A DNA stretch of 64,000 bases. It comes from Butyrivibrio sp. YAB3001 (lineage in GTDB: Bacteria > Bacillota > Clostridia > Lachnospirales > Lachnospiraceae). Location of the stretch: contig NZ_FOKR01000017.1 of the NCBI RefSeq assembly GCF_900112195.1, positions 17,829 to 81,828 of the forward strand, in the 5' to 3' direction. Below the pieces are notes generated by a model. The model saw only the letters and a list, made by a program, of their open reading frames with translations. It did not search any database and was not told the DNA's origin. Of the stretch, positions 1-9,265 are shown piece by piece; position 1 is the stretch's first letter; each line of letters starts with the position of its first letter. A program made the position numbers and the translations under genes.

Positions 1-167
1 TAATTAAAATTGCCAGAGAACGTGAGGATTTTCTCCGTTATCAGGAAGCAAGGGAAAAGAAGATTTCTGATTTAACGCAGGAAGTCAGTTCTCTTACCTC
101 TGAAGTTGCAAAACTACATGAGTTATTAGAAAAGAATGGCATCAGTTACGAATCATCCGAAAACTAA
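1..167 (+). CDS. C-terminal end of an unidentified coiled-coil protein (5' end outside window)
   Basis: An open frame enters from the left edge and stops with TAA at 165-167, giving about 54 visible residues. They are rich in Glu, Lys and Leu with heptad-like spacing (QEVSSLTSEVAKLHELLEK), so a C-terminal coiled coil is likely. Tails like this occur on Rpn-family PD-(D/E)XK nuclease/transposase proteins and on other accessory proteins, but nothing visible identifies the family. It is followed directly by a hairpin terminator and is the only protein gene on this strand in the first 62 kb. Confidence 0.5.
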   Translation, partial: IKIAREREDFLRYQEAREKKISDLTQEVSSLTSEVAKLHELLEKNGISYESSEN

Positions 168-201
168 ATTATATAGTTAATTTTTATAAAACAAAGAGTC
201 T

Positions 202-227
202 GCTCCTTTATAGGAGCTTTCTTTTTG
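202..227 (+). terminator. Rho-independent terminator of the left-edge gene
   Basis: The stem GCTCCT/AGGAGC with loop TTAT is followed by TTTCTTTTT. It lies 35 bases after the stop codon of the partial gene on the same strand. Confidence 0.75.
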
Positions 228-233
228 ATCATA

Positions 234-698
234 TTACTCAACAGTTTTCATAAGTAATTTACGAGCCAGCATCCTCTTATAGTTATTTGCCCAATTACTT
301 AATTCTTTGCATAGCAACTCGCCCTGATTGGCATATTTTAAAAGTTCCACTGTCGTAGTTTTCTTTTTCAATAATGCATGAATGACAGCATTTCTATAGT
401 TCACTCACTCCATTACCTGCCCCATAAAATCATCAGCAAAATACCTTCCGATAATAGAACCCTTTTTCTCACTAAGTTTCATGATTTTATTTGCTTTTCT
501 GGAAAAAGAAATAAACTCTTTCGCATTTTTATGAATGATCTGTTTTCCATCATAGGCTAGGATAGATTCTGCTCTATCTTCCATGATTGCATATTCTATA
601 ATAATCGCCTCAAGGTAAAAATAATAAGCAAATGCTTTTTTCAAACGGCCAAATTATGCTTTATAATTCTGTTGTTTTTCTTTAATGGTTATTGCCAT
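234..698 (-). pseudogene. Small conserved-type protein inactivated by two nonsense codons
   Basis: One continuous frame runs from an ATG at 698, preceded by GGAGATAG, to TAA at 234-236, about 154 codons. It is broken in frame by TAA at 654-656 (codon 15) and TGA at 405-407. The sequence on either side of each stop reads as one protein: NYKA-stop-FGRLKKAFAYYFYLEA, and later MGQVME-stop-VNYRNAVIHALL. TGA is one substitution from TGG and TAA one from TAT or TAC, so simple point decay explains both. I do not recognise the function. The predicted protein is helical, charged and soluble. It sits at the decayed distal end of the polysaccharide locus. Confidence 0.7.
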
Positions 699-745
699 GA
701 ACTTCTATCTCCAAAAAAAATATAAGTAATTCCAACGTTTTCATC

Positions 746-1729
746 TCATGTTAACTTCTTGTATACATATTTTTTAAATATTGTCTCTTTAAAAACCGCA
801 AATATAACAGAAAAAGAAAGTGAAACTAATAAAACAATAATAGAAAGCGGCAACATACAATATAATCCATATTTTTTAAATATAGCTTCCAACAAGTAAC
901 CCATAGGACAATGAAATAAAAAAATGAAAACTGAACACTTGGTGCCAAATAAAACCAAGAATTTAGGAATCTTGATATTATATACTAGACCACACACTAT
1001 TAGGCTTATTGATAATATTACAGAACCAAAATACAAAAAAGAATCTCCCCAAAAAGTCCGTTCTACGATAGTAAATATAATTCCCACTATTACCGCACAT
1101 GCTGGCACACATTTCCAACCACAGTGTATTTCTTTAATACGTTGTTCTCTGATATAATAACCAATTAGAAAAAAGGGAATCCCTGTAAATAAAAAATTTG
1201 CAACCATCCAAAAATGCTCGCTGAATCTACTTGAAATAACGATATTACATAACAATAAAACAGGAACAATATAACGTATCTTATACAACAGTTTGTACTT
1301 ATTTAATGCAATGAATATGCAAAACACATAAAGTAACATGAAAAGATAATACATAACTGAACTTAAAAAACGTGCCCTATTAAAAAACAAAAATAAAATA
1401 AATGTCTTAAAGCTTAGCGCATCTAGTAACCACTGATAAAAATGTTTATTTTCCAATAAATTACAGAAAGTATTAGAAATTGCACTACTTACCACCCCAA
1501 AAAAAATCAAGCAAAGAGTAGCTTTTATTCTTTTTTTGGAATAACTTATGTTTTCTAATACAGTCCCGCGATTAGCAAAGTAGCCTGATAATAATAAAAA
1601 AAATGGTACCGCAAATCTCGCAAGCGCAGTTAAATATTTCCCATACCAGCACTCAATTTTAAAATGACAAAAAATCACAAGTATACATGCAATACCTCTG
1701 ATCAAATCAAAAAAATCATTTCTTTTCAA
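746..1729 (-). CDS. Acyltransferase 3 family membrane protein (OafA/YrhL-like)
   Basis: This 327-residue integral membrane protein has about ten hydrophobic segments. The N-terminal FFDLIRGIACILVIFCHF is typical of the acyltransferase 3 family, whose members transfer acetyl or other acyl groups to surface sugars. RFAVPFFLLLSGYF follows, also as in the family. Length matches the usual 330-370 residues. The start is a TTG at 1729, supported by GAGGTG five bases upstream; no ATG lies nearby in frame. It is the last apparently intact gene at the distal end of the polysaccharide locus and probably O-acylates a repeat-unit sugar. The specific acyl donor and acceptor cannot be read from sequence. 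Confidence 0.8.
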   Translation of the reverse strand: MKRNDFFDLIRGIACILVIFCHFKIECWYGKYLTALARFAVPFFLLLSGYFANRGTVLENISYSKKRIKATLCLIFFGVVSSAISNTFCNLLENKHFYQWLLDALSFKTFILFLFFNRARFLSSVMYYLFMLLYVFCIFIALNKYKLLYKIRYIVPVLLLCNIVISSRFSEHFWMVANFLFTGIPFFLIGYYIREQRIKEIHCGWKCVPACAVIVGIIFTIVERTFWGDSFLYFGSVILSISLIVCGLVYNIKIPKFLVLFGTKCSVFIFLFHCPMGYLLEAIFKKYGLYCMLPLSIIVLLVSLSFSVIFAVFKETIFKKYVYKKLT

Positions 1730-1880
1730 TTATTCACCTCAATTATCAGCAACTTTACACTACGCCTTGTAATGATTAGTTTCATTATTACATTTAAATC
1801 TACCTTTCCTATACAGCCACTATACCTGATAAAAAAATTAATGTATCAGAAAGCTTCTATTTTTTGTTCTAAGCATTTTG

Positions 1881-2317
1881 TTATAAAATATCATCTAACT
1901 GATGATAATTCCCTTGGTCACAAGCTATCACTTCGCCTGAAATACACCCAGATATATCACTCATCAAAAAAACAGCCAGCTCCGCTATCTCTTCAGGCAA
2001 ATAAATTCTTTTACCAATTGATTTTTTTCTATATAAATTGTCATTCTCCCCTACTCCCACCATATCAGATACCGTCACTCCGGGTACAATACCATTTACA
2101 CGAATATCATAATCGATTCCTCTTCTTGCTAAGCCCTTAATCAAACTATTAATCGCCGCTTTTGTCAATCCATATGGCAAATCATCACCCATTTTCCCAC
2201 GTTCAGATGAGATAAATAACAGATTTCCAGCATTCTTCATCGTGACTGTCACTTGCATTTTATCATTCAGGTACCACATACTTTATGAGCTGTCATCTCA
2301 AATACCTTCTTTATCAC
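1881..2317 (-). pseudogene. Short-chain dehydrogenase/reductase remnant
   Basis: The open part encodes 132 residues of the C-terminal half of a classical SDR: GNLLFISSERGK holds the catalytic Ser region, YGLTKAAINSL is the YxxxK motif, and INRVNGIVPG-like and ISGEVIACDQG segments follow. The N-terminal Rossmann half with its glycine-rich cofactor motif is missing. A stop lies two codons before the apparent ATG at 2279. The upstream sequence encoding VIKKVFEMTAHKV continues the protein in another frame, implying a one- or two-base indel near 2279-2283. Such enzymes often modify NDP-sugars or polyols in surface polysaccharide loci. This copy is most likely non-functional. Confidence 0.7.
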
Positions 2318-2365
2318 TCGGCATAAAATCTATGGCATATTGTAATCCTATCTTTCTCTTACATG

Positions 2366-3444
2366 TTATGATTCAATTTGGTTGCAAATCTTATCAACTA
2401 ATAAGTCTATTTTTATAATCTTTTTGCAATATTCCAAAACAATAGATATAAGCAAAGAAATAGTAAATAGGATAATAACAATCAATGCAAAATGCTTAAA
2501 CGAATATGTAAAATCGGCCATATAGCCGCCTCTTATAAATGAATGTATCAGAAAAATATTCATTGAATGTCTGCCAAAAAACTCTAGTATTTTATGTAAT
2601 AAATATATTGGCATTATATACTCTACGCAAAACATAATGAAAAACACTGGTGCAATACAAAAATGAAATTCCCAGAATATATTCAGAGGAAGTCTTATAT
2701 AAAACAATGCACAAATAAATAGTGCCAAAACCTCAACTATGCACTTTGTAGCCTTTTTTAGTACCCCCCCGAAAAAAACAATGTAGTGGCAAAAATGGAA
2801 CCACTGATAAATACTGGAATAAAGGCATAAATGGAATTGCTTCCAGTAAATGAACCTGCATCCGTATGGGATAAAATAACTCTAAGAAAAAACATACTAA
2901 AAATTAAAATAATCCAAGTTTTATCCTTCAGCTCCTTATACAGCAATGGCACTAATAGTATATACACGACAGCTGCACTCATATACCACCATGTAACTAA
3001 CAATGTATCTGTACCAAAAAGTTTAGCAAAACCTGCAAAATCCAAAAATACGCTTGCAATTCCAATCCAGATACCATGTCCAAAATACACTTTCAAAAAG
3101 CGGCTTCGAAAGATAATATTCACGAAAGCAAGTAAAATGTAAATAATCCAAAAACCAGAAAATGTTTTAATATATCTGCTCAAAGCCCATCTAGACGCTG
3201 TTGCCTTCTTTTTTTCATAGCTAATTATCAAACCATATCCAGAAATAAAAGCAAATAAAGCAACACATATCTTGCATATTACAGCTATGTTAACAATAAT
3301 ATTTTCCTTAAAAGGGAAGAACGAAATTGTATACTTTTCATAAAGCTCTGTTGAACTGAAGCAATGATGAAAAATCATCATAATTATTGCTATTCCTTTT
3401 AGAGCTTGAGCATCATCTTTTTTGAATGTATTTATCACAATCAT
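2366..3444 (-). pseudogene. Acyltransferase 3 family gene split by a one-base frameshift in a poly-G tract
   Basis: Two adjacent frames encode one protein. The first (about 228 residues, from 3444 or from GTG at 3438 after GGGGGAG) has the family N-terminus QALKGIAIIMMIFHHCF and ends in FFSGGY at a TAA near 2758. The second supplies the remaining 130 residues, with the family-like HSMNIFLIHSFIRGG. On the coding strand the break is at seven consecutive G residues (plus-strand C tract 2764-2770) next to a seven-T run. One extra G would join ...LFFSGG to VLKKATKCIVEVL and restore about 356 residues, normal for the family. It may be a fixed mutation or a reversible slipped-strand switch. Confidence 0.75.
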
Positions 3445-3563
3445 CTCCCCCGATAATCCAGTACTATCGCTCTTTCCTGGACATTTTTAAGCTACATATG
3501 CATAAAGCCCATATGTTCATTTCACATATAATCTATATAACGCTTAGATTTCTTAACATAAAA

Positions 3564-4589
3564 TCATAATTCAAAGCTGCTCTTCTCAGGCATTATGCAA
3601 TTAAAACTGTGATGTAACTTCTTTTTTATCGCTTTATATTCTTCAATTGTACACTTTGTATCATTCAAGCATATGCGCTTATACTGATGATTTTCTATCG
3701 CCTTGAAAAGCATCTCGTCGTTCGTTAATGACATCATTTTGCCTTCTTTTAATACATTCCGCGGAATAAAATTTCCTTTTAGAAGATTCCATATTCTCAT
3801 GACATATAAACATATATCCTTGTCACTTCGAAATTTCTGCATACACACAGAATCTAGCCTTTCCTCTTCTACATTCCATACTTCCTCATATGAACTTTTT
3901 AAATATGGCAAAGCATAATGTGGCGTTAGTATGCCAAAAAATTTTGGATATGGAATAATAAATTGCAAACAATTATAAAAAAGCAAGGCGCCATAATTGA
4001 TATTTAGTATTTTTCCCATTAATCTATTTTTATATTCATTCCTACGAAAATGATTACCTAGTAAACAATAGTTATTAACTAATATATGTGCCATTGCTTC
4101 ACTTCCACCACCACCACACATTATCGGGTATTCCATAAATGAATCGACAGGAACCCCTTTAATAAAAAAATCCTCTTTTTTCACATAATCGGTAAAATAA
4201 AAGTCATCATTTAGCACAATAAAATGCTCAGAAAGGCCTTTTATCCGATGATAGTTTAACTCAATAGTATTGCAATTAAATGTAGGTAGATATTTTGATG
4301 GTATATAATCTTTATGATCAACCAATACTAATTTAGGGTTCTCAAGATTAAGCCATTCAGGTCTTTGACCACAAGTAACAAAAAATACTTTATTTACCCA
4401 AGAAGCATACTTTTCTATACTACGAAAAACATATTTTAAACAATCCCAGTCCCTGTATCTAATATCATCAATACTTTTTTCTTCTTCTGACTGTTCCTTT
4501 TCGTATTGCTTTTTACTTTTTTTCCATACCGGATCATTACCATCAACCCAATCCAAAACTATATCTATGGGAAATAATTCTTCTTTCAT
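3564..4589 (-). CDS. Stealth family sugar-phosphate transferase
   Basis: This 341-residue protein shows the order of conserved regions of Stealth proteins, which transfer hexose-1-phosphate units to build phosphodiester-linked capsules. CR1 is IDIVLDWVDGNDP (residues 8-20). CR2 runs from RYRDWDCLKYVFRSIEKY through GLSEHFIVLNDDFYF (about 44-153). CR3 is around NHFRRNEYKNR. CR4 is near the C-terminus (CLNDTKCTIEEY and MPEKSSFEL). All four regions are present, so the copy looks intact. It is the last intact glycan gene in transcription order. A degraded second copy lies just upstream at 4.7-6.2 kb, showing that the gene was duplicated or replaced here. Confidence 0.85.
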   Translation of the reverse strand: MKEELFPIDIVLDWVDGNDPVWKKSKKQYEKEQSEEEKSIDDIRYRDWDCLKYVFRSIEKYASWVNKVFFVTCGQRPEWLNLENPKLVLVDHKDYIPSKYLPTFNCNTIELNYHRIKGLSEHFIVLNDDFYFTDYVKKEDFFIKGVPVDSFMEYPIMCGGGGSEAMAHILVNNYCLLGNHFRRNEYKNRLMGKILNINYGALLFYNCLQFIIPYPKFFGILTPHYALPYLKSSYEEVWNVEEERLDSVCMQKFRSDKDICLYVMRIWNLLKGNFIPRNVLKEGKMMSLTNDEMLFKAIENHQYKRICLNDTKCTIEEYKAIKKKLHHSFNCIMPEKSSFEL

Positions 4590-4662
4590 ACAACAACCTT
4601 ATCCTCTTTAAATAAAATCAGTATTTCTATAATCTATTCGTTACAAGTGCAATTATAATCTT

Positions 4663-6162
4663 TTACAATAATCGCCCGTTCTTCTTTTTTAAACTCATAA
4701 TTCCCCTAATATTATCCAACAATTTGTTTCGAAAGCAAAACCATAGTAATAACATAACAAACAATAATAAATACCTTAATACCAGACAATTATATGTAGA
4801 AAGCAGAACAAACCCACCAATCATAAAAGGTACAATTATACTTACAATCTTTTTGACATCATATGGATTATCTGTAGAGCAAATACTGCTTACATACTTT
4901 CTTCATAAATAAAAAATGTATCATACAGTATGTCATATAACATACTAACGTCGTATAACCAGCGGCAATATAACCATATTTTCTTATGAAAATGAAATTC
5001 AAAAGAACATTTAAAATTGCCCCTCCTACACTAGCTGCCATGATAAATCTTGTCTTCTCATAATAAAAAGCAAACTTAGCAAACAAATCATATAAAAACA
5101 AATAAAACACGCTCATTGCGACGGGAGGAATTACATAAATGGCTTCATAATAAGACTTAGGAGCAAAAATTGCCACTATCTCTGGTGCTAATGCAATAAG
5201 TAAAAGATTTACAATAGCAATTAACGTTAAAGCCACATACGCAATTGATGCGATGTCTTTTTCATTTTTCGTTTTTATTTTTTTATACATCCATGGACTT
5301 ATTGTTTGCATAAGCGCATTGTTAAAGATTAACATAATCATAGAAAGAGAATAAGCAACCCCGTAAATACCAGCTTGACTATCGCCAATCATTCTTTGAA
5401 TCATTATCCTATCAGATGAGTTAAGAACCGTTTGCGATAAATAATGAGGAATAAGCGGAATATTAAATCCAATAGCATAACTCCAATATTTTGTTATCTT
5501 GGAAGATACCATTCTTTTCTTCATACTGAAGAAAAACATCCATGAATAACCAATTATTTCTACTATAATTATGCATAAAATTCTTGCTGTCACCTTATCC
5601 TTCTTATAATCCATCCTAGAAAAGTGATCACCTAATAAACAATAATTATTTACAAAACAATGCCCCATTGCCCTACTAGCTCCACCACCACATGATATAG
5701 GGTATTCCATAAAGATATCTACCGGTAAAATATTTTTAAAAAAATCTTCCCTTTCTAAATAATTGGTAAAATACATATCATCGTTCATTACAATAAAATG
5801 ATCAGACAACCCCTTAATTCTATAATAATTTAACTCAATAGTATTAGAATTAAATGTCGGAAGCTATTTTTGCGGTATATAGTCTTTATGATTTACCAAT
5901 ACCAATTTTGAACAATTAACATTCAGCCACTCTGGTACTTGACCGCAAGTAACAAAATATACTTTATTTACCCATGGAGCAAATTTTTCAATTCCTCTAA
6001 ATAAGTATTTTAAGCAATACCAATCTCTAAATCTGATATTATCTATTTTCTTTTCTTCTATAGATTGATGATTTTCATATTTTTGTTTTCATTTTGCCAA
6101 TTAATATCGCTACCATCAACCCAATCCACCACTATATCTATAGGATATAATTCTTCTTTCAT
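4663..6162 (-). pseudogene. Chimeric pseudogene: Stealth N-terminal part joined to Wzx flippase C-terminal part
   Basis: Starting from ATG at 6162, the frame encodes a Stealth N-terminus (ELYPIDIVVDWVDGSD). A frameshift lies near 6080, and a TAG at 5864-5866 replaces the Tyr of the family's KYLPTF. Stealth sequence continues through GLSDHFIVMNDDMYF to SRMDYKK, then changes abruptly at DKVTARI into the C-terminal half of a polysaccharide flippase. That half closely matches the intact flippase at 7.3-8.8 kb (PHYLSQTVLNSSDRIMIQ is shared exactly). A second frameshift near 4888 separates the last 75 residues. The order implies a deletion or unequal exchange between a Stealth gene and a flippase gene. 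At least three lesions make it non-functional. Confidence 0.85.
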
Positions 6163-6267
6163 GAAAAATCTTATTCCTTTCTAAAATAAGTATTACTAAA
6201 AACGCATACGTTCCAAATACAATCGTATACTATCAACCATAAACATCTTTTTATAAATCAATTAATG

Positions 6268-7308
6268 TTATAAATCTATATCATTCATAAACAATTCCAA
6301 TGAATACACTAACCATTTCTGATCACCTGTCATTCCATCTTGACAATTAGGCAAAAACTCATTACGAGATGGTCCCTTCCATCTGCTTAACCATTCATTC
6401 ATTGGTCTTGGCATTGGAGTCTTTGGAGGTATAATCCAATCAGGATATAACCTTGAAAATAATTCTCTTACTAAATATTTATTTTCTCCGCTCCTAATCC
6501 TCTTCAAATCTAATGGTTCTTTCATTTTTGTATATGCATATGGAGCTACAAGATCCATTCCCGCAGTCTTAGTTGCGTTAATATAAAAATTCAATGATGC
6601 ATAATACTCAAACTCAGACAGAAATCTAGGGACATCGACCCAACCATCTACAGAATAATTCATATATGGCTCTGATATAAACTCAAAATCTTTTAATACA
6701 TAATATGGTTTTACGAAACTCCATCTATCTGCAAACTCTCCTATTGTCCAATCTCGAGAAAGAAGATTACTATGCCCACCATATACACAATCAGCTGTTT
6801 CTCCAAATATTAACGTATCAAAACCATCCTTTTTTGCTTGAAGTGACGCTTTATATATTTGAATTTCAATTGAATGTGTTGGACAATTCTTAGCTCTCAT
6901 AATTAAAGAAGCATATTTTTCAAAATCTTCCCAATATATATCTATAACTTTATGTTTCAACCCACACTCTTTAGCATATCGTGCAGCCATCTCCGTTTCG
7001 TCAGTCACTTTGCATCCAGGAACTATGCATCGAAATGTATATGCAGTAGCCCCCTCTGGCATAAACTTTGCCAATATAGCAGAATCTATTCCTCCACTCA
7101 ACGCAATAGCCGCTTTTCTGTTTTCACATGTTTTTCTAACAACTTTTCTTAAATGTTCTTCAAGTTGGTAACTATCAGATATTAAGTTTCTCTCTATATC
7201 CCTTACTAATTTAGTTTTTGTCATACTATCACAGAAGCATTTCTCTTGATCAACAATGAATCTATACATAAGAAATGAGCTCATACAATACTTTAAATCT
7301 ACTATCAT
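6268..7308 (-). CDS. Asparagine-synthase-like amidotransferase/ligase (synthetase domain only)
   Basis: The 346-residue protein carries a PP-loop ATP pyrophosphatase motif, ALSGGIDSAIL, near residue 70, and the family-like FGETADCVYGG near residue 170. It lacks an N-terminal glutamine-hydrolysing domain with a leading Cys, so it is not a complete AsnB. Proteins of this type in glycan loci are thought to adenylate a carboxylate and amidate a sugar acid or amino-acid substituent, but the substrate here is unknown. I place the start at ATG 7308 because AAGGTGG lies six bases upstream; a longer frame to 7347 has no such signal. The flippase stop is 40 bases upstream, so the genes are probably co-transcribed. 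Confidence 0.7.
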   Translation of the reverse strand: MIVDLKYCMSSFLMYRFIVDQEKCFCDSMTKTKLVRDIERNLISDSYQLEEHLRKVVRKTCENRKAAIALSGGIDSAILAKFMPEGATAYTFRCIVPGCKVTDETEMAARYAKECGLKHKVIDIYWEDFEKYASLIMRAKNCPTHSIEIQIYKASLQAKKDGFDTLIFGETADCVYGGHSNLLSRDWTIGEFADRWSFVKPYYVLKDFEFISEPYMNYSVDGWVDVPRFLSEFEYYASLNFYINATKTAGMDLVAPYAYTKMKEPLDLKRIRSGENKYLVRELFSRLYPDWIIPPKTPMPRPMNEWLSRWKGPSRNEFLPNCQDGMTGDQKWLVYSLELFMNDIDL

Positions 7309-7347
7309 CTTTAACCACCTTATCTTTAATACCAAGCACATTGGCAA

Positions 7348-8844
7348 TTAAACATTTTTCTTAATACCTTTTCGTATACTAAGCATTCCCTTTATTGCTA
7401 TAATTAACCTTTTTCTAAAAACAAAAATCATAATAATAAATACGGCCAGTATACAATAGCGAATAATGGAGTATTTGTATGTAAGAAGAAGAATGAATCC
7501 GCACAGTAAAAATGGAATCGCTATCATTAGTATTATTTTTGTTTCATATGGATATTTTCCAAAGCAACACAGTCTACAAACTCTCCTCATAAATAAATAA
7601 TGAGCAAGAGCATATGTAATATAGCAAATTAGTGTTGTATATCCAGCTGCAATATATCCATATTTCCGAATAAAGAAATAATTCAATATAACATTCAACA
7701 AAGCCCCTAAAACACTGGCTGTCATAATAAACTTTGTCTTTTCATAATAAAATGCAAATTTTGCAAATAAATCATATGAGAACAGAAAAAAAACACTCAT
7801 AGCTACCGGTGGAATAACATAAATTGCTTCATGATAGGATTTAGGTGCAAAAACAGCAATCACTTCTGGTGCCATAGCAATTAGTATAAGATTCACGACT
7901 GCTACAAAAAGTAATGATGCATATGCAATAGGAGCAATATCATTTTCCTTCCTATCCTTTATTTTTCTATATATCCATGGACTAATAGTCTGCATTAATG
8001 CAGTATTAAACAATGTCATTATTAATGATACAGAATATGCCAATCCATAAATACCTGATTGACTATCCCCTACCATTTTTTGAATCATTATGCGATCCGA
8101 CGAATTTAATACAGTTTGAGACAAATAATGTGGTACAAGCGGTAAATTAAATCCTAATGCATAAATCCAATATTTCTTCGAATAAATACCCTTTCCTTTA
8201 CGGATTAATGATAGAAACATCCAAGAAAATCCAATTAGTTCAACCGACACTAATCCAATTATTCTTGCCGTCACCTTATCTTTACACAATGATACCAGGA
8301 TTATCCCTAGTATAGGCTTAATGCAGGATACAATAATTGTAATGATTACTAAATTTCTGTATGCATATTTTATTCGCTGTTCATTAGCCCAAAAGTGAAA
8401 AACCGATGACGACCATACCTTTACCAACATCGCCACTATCTGTATCGTCGTTAATGATAAAAAAACATCAATATAATCATGAAGCAAAAAATAAATACCC
8501 ATCCACAATGATACTGAAAGTGTCATCAATCCAAGTAATGAAGATGAAAACAGATCTTTGTCTTTATCAAATTTAACTAATCCCTGCGTATGAACTCCTG
8601 AAGATAATGATAATCCTACTACAATAGCCACTATCCCCTGCCAAGAATTCCAAACTCCAAATCTCCCATATTCATCAGTACTCAGCAATCTAGTAAAAAT
8701 TGGCATTGTTATTACTGAAATACCTTTTTGCAAAAAAGAACATACTAAAAACCAAAATGATGCTCTAACTTGAACTGGTAAACTCTTATATTTTTTCAAT
8801 ATTCCTATACTTTTTTTATATCCAAATGAATCACTTAATATCAC
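7348..8844 (-). CDS. Wzx-type polysaccharide flippase (oligosaccharide translocase)
   Basis: A 498-residue protein with about 12-14 hydrophobic segments. The N-terminal part (PVQVRASFWFLVCSFLQKG, TMPIFTRLLSTDEYG) is typical of the polysaccharide transporter (PST/MOP) superfamily that flips undecaprenyl-diphosphate-linked repeat units outward. The start is a GTG at 8844, overlapping the end of the nucleotidylyltransferase gene by 14 bases, with AAGG about nine bases upstream. A degenerate relative of its C-terminal half forms part of the chimeric pseudogene at 4.7-6.2 kb. It is the only intact flippase in the window and should export the repeat unit built by the neighbouring transferases. Confidence 0.9.
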   Translation of the reverse strand: MILSDSFGYKKSIGILKKYKSLPVQVRASFWFLVCSFLQKGISVITMPIFTRLLSTDEYGRFGVWNSWQGIVAIVVGLSLSSGVHTQGLVKFDKDKDLFSSSLLGLMTLSVSLWMGIYFLLHDYIDVFLSLTTIQIVAMLVKVWSSSVFHFWANEQRIKYAYRNLVIITIIVSCIKPILGIILVSLCKDKVTARIIGLVSVELIGFSWMFLSLIRKGKGIYSKKYWIYALGFNLPLVPHYLSQTVLNSSDRIMIQKMVGDSQSGIYGLAYSVSLIMTLFNTALMQTISPWIYRKIKDRKENDIAPIAYASLLFVAVVNLILIAMAPEVIAVFAPKSYHEAIYVIPPVAMSVFFLFSYDLFAKFAFYYEKTKFIMTASVLGALLNVILNYFFIRKYGYIAAGYTTLICYITYALAHYLFMRRVCRLCCFGKYPYETKIILMIAIPFLLCGFILLLTYKYSIIRYCILAVFIIMIFVFRKRLIIAIKGMLSIRKGIKKNV

Positions 8845-9265
8845 TCAAATTATCCTTTCTCACAGCTTGAAGTGCCTGGGAGATTTTCGTACTAGAAACA
8901 CCCTTTGTATATGGGAAATAAACTATTTGAATTCCTTCCTTAGAAAAATCAATTTCATACTGCTTCCATTTTTCTGTACCATACCAATCATCACCAACAA
9001 ATAAATATGATGCCCCTAATTTTTTACATGCTTCAAGTTTATCCATATTATATTGTGGAACGGCAGCATCAACATATTTACATGAACGAACAATTTCAAG
9101 CCTATCTTCAAATGGAATCATTGCATTTTTTCCCTTGTATTGCACAAGTTCATCAACTGTAACCCCCACTATTAATTTGTCACACATTCCTTTAGCATTT
9201 TTTAGCAGATTCAAATGCCCCACATGAAACAAATCGTAAACACCTGTTGTATATCCAATTATCAT
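8831..9265 (-). CDS. TagD-like cytidylyltransferase (glycerol-3-phosphate cytidylyltransferase family)
   Basis: The 144-residue protein is a single nucleotidyltransferase domain. It has IGYTTGVYDLFHVGHLNLL (residues 2-20) with the HxGH signature, DRLEIVRSCKYVD in the middle, and KGVSSTKI at the C-terminus, equivalent to the RTEGISTTKI element of TagD. The family activates glycerol phosphate, and some relatives other alcohol phosphates, as CDP derivatives. Its position next to licD suggests that it makes the CDP-activated alcohol used by the LicD transferase. It overlaps licD by four bases (ATGA) and the flippase by 14, so translation is probably coupled. The alcohol cannot be deduced from sequence. 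Confidence 0.85.
   Translation of the reverse strand: MIIGYTTGVYDLFHVGHLNLLKNAKGMCDKLIVGVTVDELVQYKGKNAMIPFEDRLEIVRSCKYVDAAVPQYNMDKLEACKKLGASYLFVGDDWYGTEKWKQYEIDFSKEGIQIVYFPYTKGVSSTKISQALQAVRKDNLSDIK

Noticed and set aside
405-407. The in-frame TGA as a selenocysteine codon
   Set aside because: No SECIS-like hairpin follows it immediately, a second nonsense codon (TAA) occurs earlier in the same frame, and no redox motif surrounds it.
234-6162. A prophage or integrative element at the left end
   Set aside because: No integrase, attachment repeats, structural or plasmid genes are visible; the broken genes are all of polysaccharide-locus type or small unknowns.
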